Shown here: positions 8,387 through 19,563 of the stretch, in pieces
How positions within the stretch are numbered: the stretch's first letter is position 1
How the letters are laid out: each line of letters opens with the position of its first letter
Origin: JAFEDN01 sp963712715
Lineage (GTDB): Bacteria > Pseudomonadota > Gammaproteobacteria > Coxiellales > Coxiellaceae
NCBI GenBank assembly: GCA_963712715.1
Contig: CAVQJI010000015.1
Location: 1 to 64,000 of the forward strand
Direction of reading: 5' to 3'
Length of the DNA: 64,000 nucleotides
Program-made: the position numbers and the translations under genes
Notes under the pieces: generated by a model
The model's database searches: none
What the model saw: the letters and a program-made list of their open reading frames with translations, nothing else
Told to the model about the DNA's origin: nothing

Positions 8387-10641
8387 ATGTTAAATAATCC
8401 TATTTTTAAATCTCATTACCATGTGGAATTAATCCCTAATAAAGGTATATTATTGTTATCGGAAAATAAAAACCTATCATTCTTCGCGGTAAAATTTATG
8501 AAGCCTTGGTTTATTTTTTGGATGGACAACATTCAGTAAAAAATATTGAAAAATTTCTAAAAGATAAATTTAGTTTAGAATTAATATATTACGCATTATT
8601 GCGTCTTGAGAAAAAAGGTTATATTGAGGAAGCTAATTTTCGTCTTTCACGAGAAGAATCTGCATTTTGGTCTTTTTTGAGCGTTAATTCAGATTCGGTT
8701 TCTCAGATTTTGCGTAATTCAAGGATTTCTGTGACTGGAGTCGGAAAGGTAAAAATTGATACTTTTTTAGAAAAATTAAAGCGGCGAGGAATTTCTCTGG
8801 TTGAAAAATCTGAATCTCAATTACACATTGAGGTGGTCGATGATTACCTTAATCCATTAATAAACCTGAATAATCAAAAAGCGATAGAGTACCAAAAACC
8901 ATGGCTACTCATAAAACCGAATGGGCGTGAATTATGGATAGGACCATTATTTGTGCCTGATGAAAAAGGATGTTATACCTGTTTTCGAAAGGGACTAGAG
9001 CGCCATCAAATTGAAAAATCTTTATTATTATCATCAAATAAAGCAATATTTAATTCATCAGTTTCTGCCGTATCTTTTTTGCCGGAGACTTTGGATCTAG
9101 CGTTCAACTTGGCAATGTTAGAGATAATGAAATATCTTATTGCCCCTCGAAAGAGTAAATTAAAAAAATTTATTTTGACGCTTAACAGTTTAAACTGGAA
9201 AAGTCAATATCATCAGTTACTGGATGATGAATCTTGTGAAGTTTGTAAAAAAAAATCTAGTGAATATCACCCTTATGCTAATTTAAAAGATTTAAAAATT
9301 AACCTTTATAGCAATATTAATATATTTTCTGAGAAAAAATTATTTCAAAAAATTAAAAGATACGTAAGTCCAATTACTGGGATCGTTTCAAAACTATATT
9401 CTCATAATGATGGTATTAGTTTTGTTTATGAAGCAGAGCATCATTGGCCAGTTTCTGAAAAATCTGTAGATATAATATTTTCAGGAGATATTAAAAATTT
9501 TCATCATTTTAGTTGTGGAAAAGGTGTTACAAGGAAACAAGCAAAAATAAGTGCCATTTGTGAATCTATAGAAAGATATTGTGGAATTTTCACAGGCATA
9601 GAGCTGCGAAAGGTAAGTACCTTTAAAACACTAGAAAAAGCAATACATCCCAACGATTGTGCATTATATAGTTGTGAGCAATATCAAAACCGTAACTGGT
9701 GGAATGAACGAAATTCTACTTTTAATAAAGTTCCATACCCTTTTGAAGAAGATGTTGAAGTTGAATGGACACCGGTATGGTCTCTAACCAATAAAGACAT
9801 ACGTTACTTGCCGACACAACTATTATTTTTCGGGTATCATTTTTATAATCATAAAAAAATTTGGCCTAAATATTGTATTGCAGATTCAAATGGAAATGCC
9901 GCAGGTGAGGATTTACAAAATTCAATATTACAAGGTTTATTTGAATTAATTGAACGAGACTGCGTAGCTATATGGTGGTATAATCGATTAAGTCGGCCCC
10001 AGATAGATTTAAAAAGCTTTAACGAACCTTATTTTTACGAGATAGTAAAATATTATAATACACAGAATCGTCAAGTTTGGGTTCTTGATATCACCAATGA
10101 TTTAGAAGTTCCTGCTTGTGTTGCAATTTCAAAACAAAAAGAAGGTAGTGAAGAGTTGATTTGTATGGGTTTCGGTTGTCATGTAGACGTTATAATTGCT
10201 ATAAAACGTGCCTTAACTGAAATGAATCAGATGTGGGTAGTAGCTAAAAAAAAATTAAATCAAAGGATTGGTAATCCTGGAAATCAATCGAAGGAATTAA
10301 TTCATTGGTTAAAAAATGCAAGCATAAAGGACCAAACATATTTGATTCCAGATAATCAATGGTTCCCTATTCAATCAACGCAGTTAAATCATGAGTTTTT
10401 AGGAGACAATATGCTGGATTATTTATTGAGAATCCTCGAGAATAAGGGTTTGGAAATTTTAGTCCTAGACCAATCACGGCCTGGAATTGATCTTAAGGTT
10501 GTAAAGGTCATTGTACCAGGATTAAGACATTTTTGGGCTCGTTTTGCTCCAGGGAGACTATATCACGTACCTGTTAAGATGCAATGGGTTCAACAACCTT
10601 TACCTGAAGCTAAATTAAATCCGATCTCTTTATTCTTATAA
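8387..10641 (+). pseudogene. Fused TOMM cyclodehydratase (Ocin-ThiF-like + YcaO), one frameshift near N-terminus
   Basis: Installs azolines from Cys, Ser and Thr of a leader-bearing peptide using ATP. The start at 8387 gives MLNNPIFKSHYHVELIPNKG; near 8480 the frame moves to ILRGKIYEALVYFLDGQHS and then stays open for more than 700 residues. The N-terminal half is the leader-binding partner domain, with two CxxC pairs (GCYTC and CEVC) that normally hold zinc. The C-terminal half is YcaO: FSCGKGVTRKQAKISAICES, then SIERY, and NSILQGLFELIERD are its ATP/Mg-binding segments. It ends in the family-like tail EAKLNPISLFL. The catalytic part is intact in one frame. It follows the oxygenase and precedes the SagB gene. 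Confidence 0.9.
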
Positions 10642-10651
10642 TATAAAAATT

Positions 10652-12082
10652 ATGATTGATCTTATTAATTCATTTTGTCTATCTTTAAATAAAAATATTA
10701 AATTAGAAGTACGAAATCCAGATTTTCTTTTGATTCGTGAAAAAGAAATTTTATCAGTTAAGAATCCATCTTTAGGTTTAAAGACATTACTTTTCGCATT
10801 GTCCAGTAAATATCTCACGTCTGATTTTTTGTTTAAAGAAATATTAAAAGTAGAAAATAGTTTTGATCCAATTTATTTTTACTATTTTCTTATTAAGCTG
10901 ACTCAACAAAATTTAATGAGTTATTCTCTCAAAGAAAAAAATGAAATTATTTTTACGCTCGAACCCATGGTTAATTCTTTCGTGCTTGATATTAATCTTA
11001 AATTGAATAAAAATATTTGGAGTTTATCTCGTTTTGCTTATCTTAGAGCTGTTGAAGGAGAAGAACGGGTGATCGAATCTCCTTTAGCCAAAGCAAGGTT
11101 GTTTTTGAAGAATCAACGGTGTTTTGCATTAATTATGGCTTTAAATACGCCTCATACCGAAAAAGAATTAAATCAATTGATTCGAACTTGTTTCCAAGTA
11201 TTGAAAAGATAATTGCGAATATTAAAGGCGATGGAGATTATTAGTGAAATGAATCCTGATGGAAAGTCATTGGAAGAATCAGATAAATTTATACCTCTGT
11301 GGGAGTTTCATGACCTACTTTTCCATTCTCGAAGTCGCTTGGGAAGGCATAATTATCCTTACGGAGGAACTTTTCAGTTTATGGATAAAATTGAAATAGA
11401 TCCTGTTATTAAACCGAAGACAAATTTCACCAGTATTCAATTACCTATTTCGTCCATAGAATACATTGGTGAGACTTCTCTTCAAAAATTATTGGAAATA
11501 CGTCGCTCTGTCAGAAAACATGGCAAATTCCCCATAACAATAATTGACTTAAGTAAATTTTTATATCATTCTGCTAAAATTACAACTTCTTTCCCAAAAA
11601 AAAAAAATGGTAAATATGCACATACTAGACCCTCACCCGGAGGGGTGAGGCAACAATCAGCTTGAACTTTACCTCGGTGTGCAACGATGCAAAGATTTAA
11701 ATCCGGGTTTATACCATTACGATCCCCAAAATCATGCATTAGATTTGATGGATGTTTCATTTCTTAATGTTGAGCCTGTAATAAAAAAGGCTGGGTCTTA
11801 TGCAGGGAAGGATTTAAATCCAGATATATTAATTGTAATTACGGCTCGTTTTTCAAGGATTTATTGGAAATACCAATCTATGGCTTATGCCACTATTTTA
11901 AAAAATGTCGGTGTGTTATATCAAACCTTTTATCTTGTGGCTACTCCTCTTTGAGTTTAGCTCCTTGTGCTATAGGAGGTGGAGATTCTGATGCGTTCGC
12001 TACTTTGGCTGGGTTAGCATATTATGCTGAAACATCCGTCGGAGAGTTTTTATTAGGCAGTACTCCTGAAAGAAATGAATAA
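10652..12082 (+). pseudogene. SagB/ThcOx-type azoline dehydrogenase, broken by one stop and two frameshifts
   Basis: FMN enzymes of this family oxidise azolines to azoles after the YcaO step. The first 186 residues form the usual N-terminal winged-helix-like domain (FAYLRAVEGEERVIESPLAK). An in-frame TAA at 11210 interrupts it. The nitroreductase part follows: WEFHDLLFHSRSRLGRHNYP, LLEIRRSVRKHG, then after a frame change near 11645 YLGVQRCKDLNPGLYHYDPQ, and after another near 11945 LAPCAIGGGDSDAF, ending TSVGEFLLGSTPE. All blocks are in family order. It starts 10 bases after the YcaO stop, so the two are co-transcribed. A run of 12 A at about 11596 lies near one break. Confidence 0.85.
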
Positions 12083-12148
12083 AATATATATTTAATTGCG
12101 GTTAATGTAAATTTATCATAACCTTAGATTGATAATTAAGGACTGCTA

Positions 12149-13115
12149 ATGAAATATTTCCGAAAAACCTCTTTAGAGAAAATCTATCTTATAGAAGGTT
12201 TAGATCAACGTGTGATCATCACGCGATTTAAAAATTGGATTTTCTTGCTAGTTATTTTGTTAATTTTGATAGGATTTACTATATGGGGTATTTTAGGAAA
12301 AGTATATATTGAGGTATCTGGTCCTGGAGTTTTGATACGTGATGGCGGGATTTATTCAGTATTGTCTCCTGGTACTGGTGTAATTTCAGGAATGAAGTAA
12401 TGATGATGGCCACCATATCAAAGCAGGAGAGATGATTGGACAGATCCAGCAGCCATTAATTCAGAATAAAGCAGAGTTAAAGCCTTACAAGAGTATTTAG
12501 ATGAATTGGTAACTTATAAACATAGATTAGATTTAAGTGCAGTGGGATCCGTATCGGTCGATTTAAAGATTTTAAATGTAGATCATCAGTTAAAAATTTA
12601 CAATCGCGAGGAACCATTATTTTCAAAGGTGATAACCTCGTATTCTGGTAATATTATTCGAATAAATTCATCTGATGGTGATTATGTAATAAAGGGACAA
12701 TCGATCTTATATATTGAGGATACAGATAAAAAGTTAGAGGCCCGCATCTATATATCAAAGCCATCCGATGTAAACCAAATAAAACTAGGGATGAAAGCAA
12801 AAATTTTTATTGGGAATAGTCCTTATGAAAAATTTGGTTATATGAAAGGCAGAGTCAAAAGTATATCTCAATTTCCAGTAGACAAATCCAACGTTGGTGA
12901 AATCGAATGGTAACGCTTTACTTAAACTACCTTTTTGAAAAAAATATTCGTATATAGTAAGAGTAGAATTATTCACCAATCCAAAGAATCCAAACAGTTA
13001 TCAATTCTCAAATTCAAAAAATCAGAATACATTTAATCTCAAAAGTGGAACAATATGTTCTGCTCGTATAATAATTAAAAAAATTTCTCCACTTAGATTA
13101 ATATGGGATAATTAG
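12149..13115 (+). pseudogene. NHLP-type HlyD secretion protein, frameshifted
   Basis: Periplasmic adaptor of NHLP bacteriocin export systems. The start gives TSLEKIYLIEGLDQRVIITR, a membrane span (WIFLLVILLILIGFTIWGI) and the first lipoyl half (VEVSG-like IEVSGPGVLIRDGGIYSVLS). The frame changes near 12400 (DDGHHIKAGEMIGQIQQP follows) and near 12490, then reads through the second half (ITSYSGNIIRINSSDGDYVI and KPSDVNQIKLGMKAKIFI) to about 12910, and again to the stop at 13115. The coiled-coil hairpin between the lipoyl halves is short compared with the usual HlyD. It sits directly upstream of the ABC1 gene, as in other NHLP loci. Confidence 0.8.
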
Positions 13116-13122
13116 CTTGTTT

Positions 13123-15311
13123 ATGATTAAATTTTTTTCAAGAATATTTAAAAAAGTTAGTCGTGTTAAAACTCCGACTGTTTTACAAATACAAATGTCA
13201 GAATGCGGTGCGGCAGTACTGGCTATTATATTACGCTACTATAATAAATTTATATCTCTTAGAATTAATAGTCGCTTGTGATGTTTCAAGAGATGGAGTT
13301 AAAGCCAGCAATATCATTAAAGCAGCCAAAGAATATGGATTAACTGCAAAAGGAATAAGTATTCATTTAAGTGAAATCCAATCGATTCCTTTACCATTTG
13401 TAGTCTTTTGGGGATTTAATCATTTTGTGGTTGTGGAAGGATTTACAAAAAATAAAGTGTACCTAAATGATCCGGCAGTCGGCCATAAATTAGTTAGCGC
13501 AAAAGAATTTGATAAAATAATTTACCCGGAGTAGCATTAACTTTTCAAGTGAATGAGAATTTTCAATCCTCTGGTAAAAAAGAGTATTATCAATGACTTT
13601 ATTAATGAATATTTTTTCAGATTTAGTCAAAATATATTATTTATTATAATAATTGGATTAATCTTAATAATACCAGGGGTTTCTATACCTTTTTTTATAC
13701 GTATATTTATCGACGGTTATTTGGTCCATCACATTCAAAGTTGGATGAATATATTGATTATTGGTATGATAAGCGTTGGAATATTCACTGTAATTTTAAC
13801 AATTATACAGGAAAATCAATGAGTATTGTTTTTCAAAAAAAATTATCTATAGTTTTATCTAGTCAATTTTTATGGCATTTACTACATCTTCCTATTAAAT
13901 TTTTTTCTTATCCACGGCTGGGGCGAAAATTATAGAAAAAGTATATTTCAATCTCTCAATTGCCTCAGTTTATTTCCCGAGAGATAATAACCAGTTTAAT
14001 TGGAATCATAAGTATGTTTTTTTATGCTATATTTATTATTTATTTAGATTTTTGGTTAACAGTAAAAAGCATATTTTTTTCGATATTGTACTTTACTGTC
14101 TGAGATACATTGCACTTAAAAAGTAATAGATTAATAGTTTCTGGAAAGTAATACAAGAAAGAGGTCAATTTTTTTCTACATTGTTAAATGGTATTAGAAC
14201 AATTGAATCTGTAAAAACCGGTAATGAAGAAGATAATTTATTTTTCAGAATTTCAGCCTATAAGATCAAGATAATTAATGAAATGCAGAAACTTGGAATT
14301 TATACTCAATTTTTGATGACAATGCCAGTTTTATTAACAGGTTTAACATCTTTAGCAATTTTATTTTTTGGTGGAATTCAAATTTTAAATGGTAAGTTAT
14401 CCATTGGCAGTTTTGTAGCATTTCAAATGTTAGCGATAAATTTTTTTATACCAATTAATAACCTAGTAAATTTAGAACAAAATCTACAGAATGCTTTAGG
14501 TAGATATCAGCGCATAAAGGATGTATTAAATTTCAAAATAGAACCTTATTTAATTAATCATGTAAGAAAAATAAAAATTATGGATAAAATTTCAGGAAAG
14601 GTAGAATTAAAAAATATATCATTTGGATATAGCCGAAATTCTCCTCCATTAATAGAGAATTTTAATCTTTCACTTAAACCTGGAATGCGTGTCGCTGTTA
14701 TAGGAGTGTCGGGAAGCGGAAAAACAACTTTGGTAAGATTACTAACGGGGATTGAAGTACCCTGGTCTGGTGAAATTTTGTTTGATGGGAAACCTAGGGA
14801 AGAGATTTCTAGAGCAGTATTAATGAGTTCGTTATCCGCAGTAAATCAAGAAATTTTTCTATTTGAAGGTTCTGTTTACAATAATATTATATTATGGGAT
14901 CACACTATTGATAAATCCAACGTAATATTGGCAGCCAAAGATGCATGCTTGGATGAAATCATAAATAGTAGGCCTAGTGCCTATGATACTGAAATTGGAG
15001 AAGATGGTAGTAATTTTAGTGGAGGTGAAAGACAACAAATAGAAATAGCCAGAGCCTTGGCGATTAATCCAACTATTTTAGTATTAGACGAAGCTACAAC
15101 CTCTGTAGATTCAGTGACGGAAAAGGTAATTGATGATAATATTCGTAGAAGAGGATGTTCATGCATTATTATTTCTCATAGATTAAGCACTATACGCGAT
15201 TGTGATGAAATCATTGTTATGGAACATGGAAAAATAGGTGAACGAGGAAAGCATGGCGAGTTGATAAAAAATAATGGAATTTATAAAAAATTAATTCAAA
15301 CTGGAAAATAA
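13123..15311 (+). pseudogene. NHLP bacteriocin exporter ABC1 (C39 peptidase-permease-ATPase), multiply frameshifted
   Basis: Cleaves leaders after double glycine and exports the product. The C39 peptidase starts TPTVLQIQMSECGAAVLAII, with the catalytic Cys in ECGAA; after a frame change near 13265 come SRDGVKASNIIKAAKEYGL, the catalytic His region FNHFVVVEGF and the Asp in LNDPAVG. The membrane domain is spread over several frames between 13540 and 14180. From 14181 one open frame gives the last membrane helices and the whole ATPase: Walker A GVSGSGKTTL, signature SGGERQQIEIARA, Walker B LVLDEATTSVD, switch HRLSTI. About six frame changes, all upstream of the ATPase. Confidence 0.85.
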
Positions 15312-15312
15312 C

Positions 15313-18202
15313 ATGAATGAAAGTTTACTGGAATATTTACATAAAAATTTTAACATAATCAATTGGATTAGAACAGAGCCAATATATCTTAATAAATATG
15401 ATGATTTTTTATTGATTGATTATGGACTGGTTGATATATTTTTCGAAATCAATAAATCATCAGATGATAATCGAAGAGAATATTTATTTTCTCTCTCGTG
15501 TGGGCAAATTTTACCAGGGTTTAAAAATATACAAAATCTACCCAATATATTAGCTATCCCTAGGAATAATGTAAAAATTTTCAAATTTAATTTACAGGAA
15601 ATTAACTCATTATTATTGGATTTCAAATATAATAGAGCCGTTATTTCTATTTTTGAAAATTTAATTGATTCTTTTAACATATTACTTGAGCCTTTTTTTA
15701 ATGCTAATTATAAAAACTTTGATGAAAATAAACTTATCGATTTGAATAATGAAGAGAGTATTGTATAACAATAAAAATTTTATGTGGTTTAAATTAGTTG
15801 AAGGTAAAATAAAATGGAATAATCAATTAATAGACCATATTTATTTACAAAATAACCCATTCCCTTTTCCTAAGCATATCGTGTTTACCGCTGCCAACCA
15901 TGCTAAATTGGAGGAATGCGATAGTAATGAATTAATTAGAAATGGTAATTTTATAAATGGCATTAATTTATATTTTAAATTATATTTTGAATTTCTAAAA
16001 ATAAAATTTATTAAAAATTCCTCAGAAAATAATCAAATTATAAAGAGGTTAGAAAAAGAATCTCATGATTTTAACCGCTTAATTAAAATATTTAATAAAT
16101 TTTTTTCTAAAAATAATAGCAAGAAAATTACTCATGATATAACTGAAAGCACCTTATTCGATGCTTTATCAATAGTTGCTGACGCGATAGGTATTAAATT
16201 GAAGAATACAGTTAATTTTCCTTCTTATAGTCAATCTGATATAAATTTTTACTTGAAAAAGAATCATATATCCTCAAGAAAAATCTCTATAAATAACTCA
16301 AAATGGTGGTTGGATGACTGTGGTCCTTTGTTAGGATATTTGAAAATAAACGAAAATCCAGTTGCATTACTTCCTGCAAAAAATGGCGGATATTATATGA
16401 TAGATCCTACACAAGGAACTAAAGTTTTAATATCCGAAAATAATAGCAAAGAGTTAAAAGAAACAGCCATTATGTTAATTCGAAACTTTTCAGAAAAACC
16501 CGTAAAATTTTCTGAAATGATGAAACAAATGCTAGTGGGTAACAAATATGATGTATTTAGAATTATTATATTAAGTCTATTTATGGGTATTTTAAGTCTT
16601 TCTATTCCAATTGCCATCAAAATTTTATTCGGTATAATTATTCCTGAAAATAAGAGTAATGACCTTGTTTTTTTGGTTCTCATATTAGGTGCGATTACTA
16701 TTTCTTCAAGTTTGTTCTCTTTATATTCGATCGTTGGCTTTATTAAGATGTGAAGGTAGAATCGATTTACATATAAGTTTAGCAATTATAGAGAAGTTAT
16801 TTAAATTACCCCTATCTTTTTTAGAAAATATCATGTTGTAGATGTTGCGCAGCGCGTTTTTACCATAGATAGTGTAAGGCGATTGATTTCAGGTAATACC
16901 GAAGTGGCCATCTTAAATGGTATTTTTTCAGTCTTTGGTTTGGTATTTATGTTTTTTTTAAATATTCAACTTGCCATAATTGTTTTAATATTGATATCAA
17001 TTTCATTATTAATAACTATCTTAATAAACAAATTTAAGATTAATGAAGAGAGGATGCAGGTTAAGACCAGGGCTTCATTAAATAATTATCTATATCAAAT
17101 TATAAGGGGTATAAAAAAAATACGGATTTCTGGCGCTGAAAAACGTATGTTTATTTTGTGGGGAGCTAAATTTTATAAAATGGTTAAGCATTCTTTTAAT
17201 GCAAGTTATATTTCTAATTTTCTGACTTATTTTAATATAATTTACTTTTTAAGCGGATTTTTGTTTATGTTTTTAACAATAAGTATTGAGAAAATTCCAA
17301 TATCAATGAGTACTTTTATTGCTTTTAATGCTGTATTTATTCAAATTATGCAAGCCATCATTGCATTCAATTCTGCTGTTTCTACCTTAGTTACACTAGA
17401 GGTTTTTTGCGAACCTCTAAAACCAATATTACTCGAATATCCTGAAGTAAATGAGCATCAAGATAATCCCGGTGAGCTGAAAGGTTCAATAAGAGTTGAG
17501 AATTTGTCATTTCAATATTTTTCTAAAGGGAAACTGGTATTAAATAATCTTTCTTTTCAGGTAACCCCAGGAGAATTTGTTGCTTTGGTAGGTTACTCTG
17601 GTTCCGGGAAAAGCACAATTTTTAGGCTATTGTTGGGTTTAGAAAAATATGATTTAGGAACAATTTATTACGATGGAAAAGATTTATCAAAATTAAATAT
17701 TCAGAGTGTGAGACGTCAGATTGGTACTGTCATTCAAAATTCAAAATTGATGTCTGGGAGTATATTTACAAATATAACTGGAAATTCAAAAGCAACTTTT
17801 CAAGAAGTCTTGGATGCGATCAAAATAGTTCATTTAGAAGAGGAAATCAGTCAATTACCCATGCAGTTAAATACTAATATAAGTGACGAATCAGAAACTA
17901 TTTCGGGAGGCATGAAACAAAAAATTCTGCTTGCTCACGCAATTGTCAATAAGCCGAGGATTTTATTATTGGATGAAGCAAGTAGTGTAATGGATAATAT
18001 CACTCAAGAAATTATTTCTAAAAATTTTGATAAGCTATCATCAACTCGGCTTATTATTTCTCAAAGGTTAAATACTATTAAGCAAGCAGATAGAATTTTG
18101 GTTATTAATCAAGGTCAAATTGTTGAACAAGGTACTTATTATCAATTGATGAAGATAAAGGGTTTTTTTTCACATTTGGTGGCTCGACAACTCGTGAATT
18201 AA
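15313..18202 (+). pseudogene. NHLP bacteriocin exporter ABC2 (permease-ATPase), frameshifted twice or more
   Basis: Second ABC protein of NHLP export systems, which has an N-terminal non-peptidase domain in place of C39. The start gives WIRTEPIYLNKYDDFLLIDY then GLVDIFFEI, matching the family's first domain. Frame changes near 15760, 16745 and 16835 join this to the membrane domain and ATPase. The ATPase shows GYSGSGKSTIFRLLLG (Walker A), ETISGGMKQKILLAHA (signature) and ILLLDEASSVMD (Walker B). The start lies 1 base after the ABC1 stop. No C39 catalytic residues are present, as expected. Last gene of the rightward run in the island. Confidence 0.85.
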
Positions 18203-18312
18203 GTTGAATCTTTTGTATGAATTACTTGTTAAATAACCTATGTATGCTTTAGCCAAAATTTTTTCTGAACTTATAGAAACTTTAAGATGACTAACATATG
18301 TAATATAAAAAT

Positions 18313-19464
18313 TCAAATCATCGTCCCATAGAATAGTTTCAGAATTGAGCAGGTTATATATTTTCTTGGCTTACAAATTTCTTCGTGAATAAGAAGTGAA
18401 AATATTTCCTTGAAATTATGCGTTTTACTGGTATCTAATTTAATTTCTATTCCAATAAAATCATTTATTTTTCCATTAGAAACATCAACGGATAAATTTA
18501 AATGATAGGGAAACTCTGATAATTTGTATAAAAAATTTTTTAGAAGATTAGTATCACTTTTCCAGTTTAATTCATTTAAAAATGGAACAATTAACTGATA
18601 TGGAAAATCTTTAATCATTAATTTGAATGTATCCTGATTTCTAGAACACATATAACCAAGCCCAATTTGACATAGAGATTTTTCGAATGATAAATTTATA
18701 ATATTTTTTATTAATTCTGAATTTTTTTCGGAAATTTTAATTGATAATTTTTTAGATAGTATATTAATCAAGTCATTAATACGATTTGGAAAACAATGAT
18801 GAAATGAAATGAAAATACTTGGAGTAATATCTTTTTCTGTACCATTTACGTCAAATTCTAAACCTTCAACATGAATAGTTACTCGAGTCTTATTCAAATG
18901 ATTCGATAGTTTAATTAGTTTTGAAATACTATTCCACTTTCTTGGATAACTATTGGAGGTATATCCAAAGTAAGCATATCCTGGCATCACCATAGAAATA
19001 TCGACTAATTCGCTATCATATAGTCTAAATTCAAATAATAATCGACTTGTTGTGAAATCATTCGGTACTTGCTTAATCAGTTTATACAAAAGATATTTTT
19101 GTTTAGCATTTATTAGCATTGGGGATATAATATCCAAAAATATCTTCACGTATATTTCAAAAGTATGAATTTTATGGGGAAGTTTTAGAAAGCGGGATTT
19201 TATATCCTTATTGTTTAAGGAATTAAATTTTTTTTGATTGAAATTTTTAAAATTTGAAACCTCAAATCTTTTTTCTTGAAAAACGTTATTGTAATATTTT
19301 TTTAATTTATCGGAAAAAGTAATGAATTTATAATCATCTTGACTTTCGATCTTTGATAAATCCGAATAAATGATTTTTATCAAGATCTTGGCTATCTTAT
19401 AGATATCATCATTTTTTTTTATAAGGTTAATTATTATCTCTTTAAAGTCAGTTATAGTTTTCAT
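18313..19464 (-). CDS. Protein of unknown function in the RiPP island
   Basis: I do not recognise this 383-residue protein with confidence. It is intact in one frame, unlike most island genes. No signal peptide or membrane span is apparent; it is lysine- and isoleucine-rich, as expected at this GC. Landmarks are VDISMVMPGYAYFGYTSNSY (about residues 155-174), a GLEFDVNGTEKDITPSIFIS segment in mid-protein and a hydrophobic FPYQLIVPFLNELNWKSD segment later. The EFD...PSIF and L-x-x-LNW pattern recalls uncharacterised proteins of about 380 residues that I associate with RiPP-type loci, but I cannot verify that. It is divergent from the precursor and may share a transcript with nothing else. A maturation or immunity role is possible from position alone. 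Confidence 0.5.
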   Translation of the reverse strand: MKTITDFKEIIINLIKKNDDIYKIAKILIKIIYSDLSKIESQDDYKFITFSDKLKKYYNNVFQEKRFEVSNFKNFNQKKFNSLNNKDIKSRFLKLPHKIHTFEIYVKIFLDIISPMLINAKQKYLLYKLIKQVPNDFTTSRLLFEFRLYDSELVDISMVMPGYAYFGYTSNSYPRKWNSISKLIKLSNHLNKTRVTIHVEGLEFDVNGTEKDITPSIFISFHHCFPNRINDLINILSKKLSIKISEKNSELIKNIINLSFEKSLCQIGLGYMCSRNQDTFKLMIKDFPYQLIVPFLNELNWKSDTNLLKNFLYKLSEFPYHLNLSVDVSNGKINDFIGIEIKLDTSKTHNFKEIFSLLIHEEICKPRKYITCSILKLFYGTMI

Positions 19465-19563
19465 ATAGATTTATGGCTGAATTTGTATAACTCTTTTCAC
19501 CAAAGACCATAAATTTCATCAAGCAGTTTATATAACTTTCGATGTCAAAATACGGCATTTTAC

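Noticed and set aside
13123..18202. Programmed frameshifting to explain the many breaks in the exporter genes
   Set aside because: Breaks are too many, lie at unlike sequences, and lack slippery sites with following structures. Error or decay explains them better.
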